NCBI GenBank assembly: GCA_040702975.1
Contig: CP159990.1
Location: forward strand, 2,604,001 to 2,668,000
Source of the DNA: Roseburia hominis
Lineage (GTDB): Bacteria > Bacillota > Clostridia > Lachnospirales > Lachnospiraceae
Direction: 5' to 3'
DNA length: 64,000 nucleotides
Positions 1 to 6,802 of this stretch are shown one piece after another. Position numbers and translations under genes: made by a program. The notes below the pieces were generated by a model that was not told where the DNA came from, ran no database searches, and saw nothing but the letters and a program-made list of their open reading frames with translations. Within the stretch, counting starts at the first letter, position 1. Every line of letters starts with the position of its first letter.

Positions 1-607
1 ACCAGTTGTCCAGCGCGTAAATTGCGATTCCAAGCCGGTTCTTCCAGTCGTCCAGATTCAGCCCGCTCATATAGAATGCCTCATTACAGATAATCTCAGA
101 CGGCATGAATTTGAACAGCTCGTCGCTTAGCCTTGTGCCCGATTCCACCTCTGTCACAAGATATTCCCCGGTCGTCACGTCCGCCACCGAAAGTCCATAG
201 CGGTCTGCACTATAAACGATACACATGATATAATTGTTCCGGGTCTCGTCAAGCGCCTGAACATCCAGATTCGTTCCCGGCGTCACGATCCGCACCACAT
301 CCCGCTTCACCAGCCCCTTTGCCAGCTTCGGGTCCTCCATCTGCTCGCAGATGGCCACCTTATAGCCCTTGGACACCAGTCGGTTCAAATATCCGTCCAC
401 AGCATGATAAGGGACTCCGCACATCGGAGCCCTCTCTTCCAGTCCACAGTTTTTCCCGGTCAGGGTGATCTCCAGTTCCTTTGAGGCGGTGAGCGCATCT
501 TCAAAAAACATCTCATAGAAATCTCCCAGCCTGTAAAATAGTATACAGTCCGGGTACTCTTCCTTCGTTTTTAAATATTGCTGCATCATTGGAGTTAGCT
601 CTGGCAT
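1..607 (-). CDS. mutS: DNA mismatch repair protein MutS, N-terminal part (cut by window edge)
   Basis: Reads leftwards out of the window; only the first ~202 codons are present. The protein starts [15 protein letters not shown] and contains the mismatch-recognition signature [15 protein letters not shown]. This includes the Phe-x-Glu (FYE) pair that inserts into the mismatch in MutS domain I. GVPYHA and the connector-domain start ([15 protein letters not shown]) follow. MutS recognises base mismatches and small loops and recruits MutL; its ATPase domain lies outside the window. The ATG at 605-607 is the natural family start. miaB, which often sits just upstream of mutS in clostridia, lies 12 kb away here and points the other way, with the lanthipeptide island between them. 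Confidence 0.96.
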   Translation of the reverse strand, partial: MPELTPMMQQYLKTKEEYPDCILFYRLGDFYEMFFEDALTASKELEITLTGKNCGLEERAPMCGVPYHAVDGYLNRLVSKGYKVAICEQMEDPKLAKGLVKRDVVRIVTPGTNLDVQALDETRNNYIMCIVYSADRYGLSVADVTTGEYLVTEVESGTRLSDELFKFMPSEIICNEAFYMSGLNLDDWKNRLGIAIYALDNW

Positions 608-753
608 CTATCTATCCTCATCTTTCGTAAAATTCATTTTTTCGCATTCTTTAGTATAACATAATTTGGGATAAATAGAAACGGGGGTTTTTCTCATTTT
701 CTTGATATTTTCATTGTGTCACTCAAGCACTCCGACCTCTTTAGCTACAACAA

Positions 754-796
754 AAATATAACGATAACCCGTTATAAACGAATTACCGTTATATTT
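754..796 (-). terminator. AT-rich inverted repeat, likely terminator of the 820-1644 gene
   Basis: The arms at 754-767 and 783-796 pair over 14 bases with one mismatch. On the minus strand the hairpin is followed by a short T-rich stretch. It lies just after the stop of the 274-residue protein gene and ahead of mutS, so it probably separates the two units. An operator role for mutS cannot be excluded. Confidence 0.5.
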
Positions 797-819
797 ATGA
801 AACATTAGTCTCAACACTT

Positions 820-1644
820 CTAAATATAATCTCCTGTCTCCGAGTCCCGAATATCGACCTGCAGGCACATTCCCTCCTCATCTGTTATGAAATGTAATTC
901 TATCGTTTCCTCCTGCCCATCCGCCAAACAATGAACTTTTACTTTTTCACTCATGACATCCCGTTCCAGGAGTTCTATACTCCTGAGCTGTATTTCTTTC
1001 TTCTGTGTAAAATAGGAATAGGCCTTCCCTTCCAAAAACGTTTGAAAGGATTCGTCACTAAAATACTCGCCAATCTCTAAATCCTTGTCCGTGTACGTCA
1101 TAAAAGCTATCATATTCGCCGTCCAGTCGCTGACTTTATTTTCGTCAGCTTCGGATAATTTAGCATTCACTCTCTCGCATTCAGCTATCCAGGAACGAAT
1201 GGACAAGGATGAGTCCGCCTCTTGCTGTTCCCCTTCACCGGAGAGTGCTATCTTCTCAATAAATTCATTCAGTATCTTCTCGTAAGCCTGAATGATTGAA
1301 AAATCTCTATTTCCTGCACATGTACTCACCTCATTGCACAACATACTAAATTGTAAAGGTTCACTATAACGATGAAGCGGCGCCATAAGGTTACACAACT
1401 CTTCCATTTCCTGATCCATTTGCGTGCATTGCAGCGTTAAGTTCGTCAAATCATAAGACCGGATCATCTCATAATCCCGCGAACCGGACGGTATGTTTTT
1501 CAGTATCAGCGAGGTATTCTCCAAATTCTCCAAAATTCTTTCAAATAAAATCTTCTTTCTCTCCTGAATATGCAGGAAAGACACAAGATTGAACAACAGG
1601 GAAATGATCAATATAATTGCAAACAATCTGGTCCTCTTTTTCAT
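820..1644 (-). CDS. Membrane-anchored protein of unknown function, lanthipeptide-island member
   Basis: 274 residues. I do not recognise the family. Residues 1-25 (MKKRTRLFAIILIISLLFNLVSF) form a signal-anchor helix. The rest is a soluble, strongly acidic, helical extracellular part (repeated Glu/Leu/Ile heptad-like stretches around residues 28-180), then a short beta-rich end. AAGGAG precedes the ATG by 6-7 bases. The last ~35 codons are duplicated in decayed form at 3264-3368. In both places the copy lies downstream of a lanM remnant, so the gene appears to belong to a repeated lanM-plus-this-gene unit. A role in producer self-protection or peptide handling is only a guess. Confidence 0.75.
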   Translation of the reverse strand: MKKRTRLFAIILIISLLFNLVSFLHIQERKKILFERILENLENTSLILKNIPSGSRDYEMIRSYDLTNLTLQCTQMDQEMEELCNLMAPLHRYSEPLQFSMLCNEVSTCAGNRDFSIIQAYEKILNEFIEKIALSGEGEQQEADSSLSIRSWIAECERVNAKLSEADENKVSDWTANMIAFMTYTDKDLEIGEYFSDESFQTFLEGKAYSYFTQKKEIQLRSIELLERDVMSEKVKVHCLADGQEETIELHFITDEEGMCLQVDIRDSETGDYI

Positions 1645-1715
1645 GGAGCTCTCCTTTTCATTATTCTAAACCGATACAACAGTTCCTCTTATATTATACA
1701 TTTTCAGCACCCCTT

Positions 1716-1795
1716 CCGCCAGACACATTTTCATACAGTTTTATGAGCGCAACCGCTATCCCCCGGTATTTCCCGAGAGAAGATCAGATGAGTAA
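1716..1795 (-). pseudogene. Decayed internal fragment of a second lanM
   Basis: About 75 bases match the intact lanM at roughly 7472-7545, the part of the cyclase domain encoding DLLSGNAGAAAALIKLYE. The shared stretch includes TTTCCCGAGAGAAGATCA. Here the frame reads DLLSGNTGG and then a stop, because two bases are gained relative to the intact copy. No flanking lanM coding sequence survives, so this is debris of another lanthipeptide synthetase gene. It sits directly upstream of the 820-1644 gene on the same strand. Confidence 0.7.
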
Positions 1796-1875
1796 ACGAT
1801 ATAAGACATCCCACCACAAGCAGTAATAGAATGCCTTATTTACAATTAAACTATTTAGATCCTATATCATATACT

Positions 1876-2871
1876 TTACCTTCTCAATAACACCGCATTA
1901 TTTATTGCCGCATTTTTCTCTTTTAAGGCATAAAACAATTCTTTCTCTCCTGTTTCTAAGTCATAACCTATAATTTCTGATTCATATGAAATATAATATA
2001 CTTTACTATTCTGCATAGAAATTAATTCATCCATCTGCACTCCCTCAAATATAGACGTCTTCTGGGATTTTCCATCTTCCAGTCTGTACCAATCTCCTAT
2101 TTGATAATAAATATCACCGGAAGAATCTAACGCAATCGCTGTCATATATCCTTCCTCAACATCTCCAACTTTTCGTATGCTTTCCGTTGCTAAATCCATC
2201 TCATAAATCGTATTCACACCAAAAGATTCTTCTCCCATATTATTTGCCATCTTCTCATCAAATTCCGGCTGGGAATATGTATTGAAGACAATTTTCTCCA
2301 AATCAGGATTATAATTCACCTGCCATACAAATGCATCCTCATCCTTCAGTATCCGACATATTTTTCCATTTTCAAACTTAAACAGTCCCATCGCCCTTGT
2401 TCCATTTTCAACAGCTACAAGATACACACTATCTGCAAATGGCAAAATATAATTGACGGCAAATAAAGAATCTGTCAAACGCTCTCCTTCCAAGCTTTTG
2501 CACTCCTTCCGATAAATCTCATCCTCACCAGTTCCATCCTCCCGGTGCGTGTAATATACCTCATCCTTTGAATCTAAGTACACAGTCAAAGGATATTGGG
2601 ATGTGTAAGGAATCTTCGACTTTTCCTCTATCTTCTTTGTCTCAAAATCAGAAATATAAGTGTAAGTATTAAGCTTATCTCCTTCTTCTTTTGTAACAGT
2701 AAATGAGAAATAATATGGCGAATTCTCTTTTGGTTTTTCTGGTTGTTTTCCTTCATCCTTCTTTTTCAGTACCTGCGAGTTTGTACATCCAGATAAAATC
2801 ACCATACCTACAATCAGAAATAGCAATATTTTCAAAAAGCATCTTTTTTTCATAAAGCGGTTTATCTTCAT
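1876..2871 (-). CDS. Lipoprotein with predicted beta-propeller-like repeats
   Basis: 331 residues from the ATG at 2871 (MKINRFMKKRCF); a longer TTG start exists upstream but lacks a better ribosome site. A basic n-region, hydrophobic core and lipobox VILSGC predict a lipid-anchored surface protein. The mature part alternates short beta strands with patterns such as DSKDEVYYTHREDG, DSSGDIYYQIGDWY and NSKVYYISYESEIIGYD. These resemble DUF5050-type or other propeller blades that wrap a ligand. It lies inside the lanthipeptide island and may be an immunity or sensing lipoprotein, as LanI proteins often are. No similarity to a named LanI is visible. Confidence 0.8.
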   Translation of the reverse strand: MKINRFMKKRCFLKILLFLIVGMVILSGCTNSQVLKKKDEGKQPEKPKENSPYYFSFTVTKEEGDKLNTYTYISDFETKKIEEKSKIPYTSQYPLTVYLDSKDEVYYTHREDGTGEDEIYRKECKSLEGERLTDSLFAVNYILPFADSVYLVAVENGTRAMGLFKFENGKICRILKDEDAFVWQVNYNPDLEKIVFNTYSQPEFDEKMANNMGEESFGVNTIYEMDLATESIRKVGDVEEGYMTAIALDSSGDIYYQIGDWYRLEDGKSQKTSIFEGVQMDELISMQNSKVYYISYESEIIGYDLETGEKELFYALKEKNAAINNAVLLRR

Positions 2872-2960
2872 ACAGTTCATCCCCAGTATCAAAAGCTAAT
2901 TACACTTAGTATTTGCTCCTTCTGTATCAGAAACTCCTTCTTCACCAATAGGCTTCCTAT

Positions 2961-3224
2961 CTACCACATTGTAGACCTTATAATCTGAAACAAAAGAATA
3001 ACAACAATATATCTAAAAATATTTCCCACACTAACATCAAACCACCAAAAATATTTTCGAAATACCACAAAAAAATCAGCGTTTATAAATACCAATTGCG
3101 GCAAAATACATCTTTCAGTAATGTGTAAAGTTAATAATCCTAAACATATTACTTCTAAAATAATATGTTTTTTATTATTACTTATTATTCTCGATTTCGT
3201 AATATTCCCTTCCCTCCAAAGCAT
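2961..3224 (-). CDS. Small hypothetical membrane protein, possibly decayed
   Basis: 87 residues with hydrophobic stretches around residues 21-36 and 66-82; nothing recognisable. A good Shine-Dalgarno (GGAGGGAAGGG) lies inside the frame, just after the nominal start. It is followed by ATTACG rather than a start codon, which suggests that the original start has mutated. The gene sits among lanM and other remnants, so it may itself be debris. Confidence 0.35.
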   Translation of the reverse strand: MLWREGNITKSRIISNNKKHIILEVICLGLLTLHITERCILPQLVFINADFFVVFRKYFWWFDVSVGNIFRYIVVILLFQIIRSTMW

Positions 3225-3263
3225 ACAGTAGAAAATGTAACGTTTTATTTATCAAATATTGAT

Positions 3264-3368
3264 TTCAATACTTCTAAATATAATCTCCTATCTCCGAATC
3301 CTAGATACCCCTTGCCGAACTAATCTGTCTTCGTTTGTTCTGAAACACAATTTTTTTGTTCTTCCTGA
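3264..3368 (-). pseudogene. Decayed 3' end of a copy of the 820-1644 gene
   Basis: The sequence runs parallel to 812-921, with the block ACTTCTAAATATAATCTCCT shared almost exactly. On the minus strand it still ends DSEIGDYI-stop, against DSETGDYI-stop in the intact gene. Upstream of the last ~12 codons the match weakens and the frame is broken. It lies downstream of the lanM remnant at 3585-3715, the same order as the intact gene and the other lanM remnant. Confidence 0.65.
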
Positions 3369-3584
3369 ATATCAACCAGAATTATTTTCTTACAATCATA
3401 TCCTCCTTCATAGTTACTCTTAAATCTTACCACATATCAATCCACCGCCCTTAGTTATCTAAGTTTGGATTACACCAATTTACAAAATATTAAATATTTT
3501 ATCTTCTTGTCATCTGTTTTTTTACATTGCTTATGAATATCGATGTTTCTTAACCATAAACTACTATATATAAAACAGAAAATC

Positions 3585-3715
3585 AATGCATTGTCCATAA
3601 GTGTCTACTTTTTAACTTCAGGAACTCCTATACTCTATATATACTTTATCATTTTATCGCTGCAACAGCCAATACAACATCCCCATACTCATTCATAAAA
3701 CCAGGATCCATTAGC
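3585..3715 (-). pseudogene. Decayed C-terminal end of a lanM copy plus its 3' flank
   Basis: Matches the end of the intact lanM and its downstream flank (about 6720-6850). In the intact gene this encodes NPGFMNGYGGMLYWMLQR-stop. Here NPGFMNGYG has become DPGFMNEYG, and two bases are missing after GGGG. This shifts the frame, although the nucleotide match continues through the stop and for ~60 bases beyond it. Only the 3' end survives. Confidence 0.7.
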
Positions 3716-3738
3716 TTTTACTAGCTATGTATAGTAAC

Positions 3739-3762
3739 CAAAGGACTCAAATGAGCCCTTTG
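3739..3762 (-). repeat. Hairpin, possible relic of the lanA-lanM attenuator
   Basis: CAAAGGACTC and GAGCCCTTTG form a 10-bp stem with one mismatch and a 4-base loop. The stem resembles the intact lanA-lanM hairpin (9654-9690, CCAAAGGACTC on the minus strand). It also sits just upstream of a lanM remnant, which would fit a deletion that joined the attenuator to the lanM 3' end. Confidence 0.35.
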
Positions 3763-3974
3763 ATAAAATATATGGAGATGACATTTTAGCAACAAAGTAA
3801 TGAACAGAACTAGTCATAATCATACTATGCTGTTTCGGGCAATAAACGCGATATGTTCAATAAATCCCTTTTTCCCCTCCCGAAGATTAATTCAATAAGT
3901 TAAGTGAGTATTGTCCATACATGCCTGCAATATTCTGCAAATTGGTACACTGACACTGTTTGATTTTGCAAGCT

Positions 3975-4598
3975 CTATAATCGAAGTCCACATTCAACCG
4001 CAAAATACTGTCCGCCTACGTTGCAGTGTGCATTTGCCATGATCGCACCACCATAGTTATACGGTCTGTTCCCAAAATATGTGTCATATGAAAAAGAATT
4101 ACTTGATGGATATTTTGTAACTAAAGGATAACCATCTTTAAACATGCCACCATAAACTACTTCTTTATTTGTTATTGCCGGAGCATTTGAAGATAATTTG
4201 GTCCAGCTACCTGAAACATTTTTATAATTAATGTATGAATTGGTTAATATATAATTAATAGAAATATTTGCTTTCCAATATGATTTTGTGTTTGTATTAT
4301 CTTGAGAATCTAATGGCATAATATCGTAATCCTCCAAGTATTCTATTTCATTTGTTTCACTATCTATTTTAACAATAACCGAGGTCGATACAGTGCCTAT
4401 TTTTTCACCCCCCTTTGTGTATTTAAATGTTTCTACTATTTTTTCTTCAGGTAAATTCATAGTTATGTTTTTCCCGTTTGCAAATATCGTCACTTTGGCA
4501 TCTTTATGAGGTTTCAACAAAACATTTCCATTGGCTTTTACATTAATTGGAGTAAAAAGCATTGCCAATATTCCCAATAAAATTAATCCTTTTCTCAT
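3975..4598 (-). CDS. Secreted protein of unknown function
   Basis: 207 residues from the ATG at 4598, chosen because AAAGGAGT lies 8 bases upstream and a signal peptide then begins cleanly (MRKGLILLGILAMLFTPINVKA). The mature part starts with a charged beta segment (residues ~30-90). It continues with an aromatic- and Asn/Ser/Tyr-rich region resembling secreted beta-sandwich proteins, and ends QYFAVECGLRL with two Cys in the last 25 residues. I do not recognise the family. It is the last intact gene downstream of lanM in a run of secreted or membrane genes, so export, immunity or an unmodified secreted effector are possible roles. Confidence 0.75.
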   Translation of the reverse strand: MRKGLILLGILAMLFTPINVKANGNVLLKPHKDAKVTIFANGKNITMNLPEEKIVETFKYTKGGEKIGTVSTSVIVKIDSETNEIEYLEDYDIMPLDSQDNTNTKSYWKANISINYILTNSYINYKNVSGSWTKLSSNAPAITNKEVVYGGMFKDGYPLVTKYPSSNSFSYDTYFGNRPYNYGGAIMANAHCNVGGQYFAVECGLRL

Positions 4599-4700
4599 TT
4601 CTATTTCCACTCCTTTCGCCTCATTCAGGTACAACTCATTATTAAATCGAATTGCCTGAATCTATTTCCGTTGCATTTCTTCTTTGGAGGAAACTCATTA

Positions 4701-5087
4701 TCATTTTCTAATAAAACGAACTATTTTAAATATTCCCCCACCTGTCATAAGATAAGAAAGCTTTAGTATATTTGTCAAATACACACTATCTAACATACCC
4801 CTTTGTATATGATATATACTCAGTATCAAAGAGGGACTTACTAAAATAATGCCCTCAATCAGCGCTTCTCTCCAATTGAGAATATCACTAAAAAAAACTG
4901 AACACAAAATTAATCCTTCAATCAAATATGACATACAAGTAATCCCAAGATAAGCATAAACAATAACTACATTTTTATCCAAATATCGCTCAGAAATATG
5001 GTAATTAATAAATAACATAAGATATGAAATCAAATAATAAACTACACATAGTAATATTAATCTCCAAATTTTTTTATAATGCCCCAT
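4701..5087 (-). CDS. Small four-helix membrane protein, unknown function
   Basis: 128 residues from the ATG at 5087, which follows AGAGGTG by 6 bases; an earlier start would add 16 residues. Hydrophobic segments lie at residues ~9-29, 36-60, 78-98 and 104-120 (for example LILLCVVYYLISYLMLFI), predicting four membrane helices. There is no recognisable motif. It lies between a SurA-like lipoprotein-sized protein and a secreted protein, all on one strand. Small multi-helix proteins of this kind are common as bacteriocin immunity proteins, but that is inference from context only. Confidence 0.7.
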   Translation of the reverse strand: MGHYKKIWRLILLCVVYYLISYLMLFINYHISERYLDKNVVIVYAYLGITCMSYLIEGLILCSVFFSDILNWREALIEGIILVSPSLILSIYHIQRGMLDSVYLTNILKLSYLMTGGGIFKIVRFIRK

Positions 5088-5232
5088 ACTCTTCACCTCT
5101 TTCACTAATAGCCATATGTTGAAACTTACAAGCATATATACTATACATTTTAAAGTATTACCTGTTCATATTAATCCATAGCACAGGCATATTCCCAGCA
5201 AACCAATTCGAGTAGCATAGGATTCACTTCTA

Positions 5233-5862
5233 CTACATTTTACTATTTCTCATCGTTTCTCGAATTGACTTTTCTTCTTCTAGCCACTTATCGTTTAATT
5301 CCATCTCATCCAGTGTCGGATAGTCTTTGGCAAATTCAATCTTTCTATATGATAGATATCGATTAATTGAAATCTCTTTGCGCAACGCTTCAAAATGCTC
5401 TTGCCAATAAGTAATTGCTGAAGCACCATAACCTTTTAAAAATTGCTTAAATTCTACACTATCTTCTAATAATTCATTTTGTATTCTAATCCCTTCATCT
5501 ACTTCTTCATCAGTTACAACAAACCCCTTATTTACTGCAGCTTCATAGAGCGCTTCACGTTCTATTATATGATTAACGGCCATTTCTCTGGTATCTCCAC
5601 TACACTTTCCAAGACGATAAAATTTTTCTATCCTATCTACTTCTTCAGAATAAACTACTATACCATTTTTTTCCCATTCGATGCTTTCTTTATCAGATAA
5701 TTGAACTGAATGTATTTGACTTTCATTTTCTCCCAATTGAAACCAAATATTATTATCCGCCATTTCGACGGATTCTTCCGCCTTCACACTCCCCGAAAAA
5801 ACAATACCAGCTATTAGACAAATAGCCAAAACTAAACAACCTATTTCCATACATTTTTTCAT
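5233..5862 (-). CDS. Secreted SurA/PrsA-like chaperone-domain protein
   Basis: 209 residues, with a signal peptide (residues 1-28, ending SGSVKAEES) and GGAGG ahead of the ATG. Residues ~70-195 have the helical pattern of SurA N-terminal domains: VNHIIEREALYEAAVNKGFVVTDEEVDEGI, then FKQFLKGYGASAITYWQEHFEALRKEISI (given here as patterns, not one run). There is no parvulin (PPIase) domain, so it would be a chaperone-only version. Such proteins bind unfolded exported polypeptides outside the membrane. Placed next to two secreted proteins and downstream of lanM, it may help them fold or act on the lanthipeptide. Confidence 0.7.
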   Translation of the reverse strand: MKKCMEIGCLVLAICLIAGIVFSGSVKAEESVEMADNNIWFQLGENESQIHSVQLSDKESIEWEKNGIVVYSEEVDRIEKFYRLGKCSGDTREMAVNHIIEREALYEAAVNKGFVVTDEEVDEGIRIQNELLEDSVEFKQFLKGYGASAITYWQEHFEALRKEISINRYLSYRKIEFAKDYPTLDEMELNDKWLEEEKSIRETMRNSKM

Positions 5863-6012
5863 TATAATTTGCCTCCATTTCTTTCAAACACAAACTAAAG
5901 TGTTGCGAATACTTTCAAGTCATCTTAATTTTGACAATATTCTTAGAAAATTTATATTATAATAAACTCATCTAATTTTCTTCCCTTATTTTAAATTCAT
6001 TATTTTCTTAAC

Positions 6013-6528
6013 TCAGTTTCCAAGAGGTACTTTAACAACTATTGGTGTAACCGTCGGATTAAAATTTGTGTCATTAAATGAATAGCTTCCCGTACTAATA
6101 ATTGGCGTATTATTTGCATAAGTTACAGAGGTACTATTTCCAACTGAAGTATATGAAGCAAGTCCACCAGGAAGAATTCCCGCTTCTGTCCCCCAAGAAA
6201 ATGTTCGTGCAACATTATTTCCATTCATATGTTTTGGTGAGACATTAGTTACTCTTGGTATGCCTACTACCCCTGCTTGTTTTACTCCCCAAAACCAATG
6301 TCTATGATAAAAAGTTCGGGAGCTTCCTTGTACATTATAGTCCTCACAAAGGTTATGAGATGCGTAAGCAATTGCTATTAAACCATCTGAATTTACAAAT
6401 GTATACTTTTTATCAGTAACGTATTTCGACTTTTGGGCAGCTAAAACCGGTGTTGAAAAGATATTTGTTACAAATACTGTAATAATTATACACATAATCA
6501 TTTTTTTTACTTTAAAATTTTTCTTCAT
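6013..6528 (-). CDS. Secreted protein of unknown function
   Basis: 171 residues from the ATG at 6528, which has AAGGAGGA upstream. The signal peptide is MKKNFKVKKMIMCIIITVF... with cleavage predicted after VLAA. The mature ~135 residues are rich in Gly, Asn, Thr, Ser, His and Trp, with a Trp/His cluster (RTFYHRHWFWGVKQAG) and many short beta strands toward the end. I recognise no family. It is the first gene downstream of lanM and resembles the 3975-4598 protein in composition and size. Candidate roles are secreted effector or bacteriocin-like protein; neither can be shown from sequence. Confidence 0.75.
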   Translation of the reverse strand: MKKNFKVKKMIMCIIITVFVTNIFSTPVLAAQKSKYVTDKKYTFVNSDGLIAIAYASHNLCEDYNVQGSSRTFYHRHWFWGVKQAGVVGIPRVTNVSPKHMNGNNVARTFSWGTEAGILPGGLASYTSVGNSTSVTYANNTPIISTGSYSFNDTNFNPTVTPIVVKVPLGN

Positions 6529-6802
6529 AAAATCGTCCTCCTTCACTTAGTCAGTTACACCCATCAACTCTTAAAATTGGTTTCTAGCGTTATAATTATC
6601 TGTTGACAATTTACACCTCCTCAAATCTAAACTTAACAACACAAAATCAATATCACAGTTCTTGTTTGTAAGCTGATCCAACAATATATTTATTTAAATA
6701 TATATATTTAGTTTTCATTTTTCAATACATTGGCCATAAGCACCCATTTTTTGACCTCGAAAAATCCTTTTCCCCCACATACCCTACATATTCTTTATCA
6801 TT

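Larger units (their letters stand above)
3225..3974. other. 750-base stretch without an intact gene: island debris
   Basis: This stretch contains the decayed 3' end of the 820-1644 gene family (3264-3368), a decayed lanM 3' end (3585-3715) and a hairpin (3739-3762). A possible trace of a lanthipeptide precursor lies at about 3785-3835. The rest is AT-rich and shows no coding signal that I can support. The pattern is that of an old tandem copy of the lanthipeptide unit collapsed by internal deletion. Confidence 0.6.
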
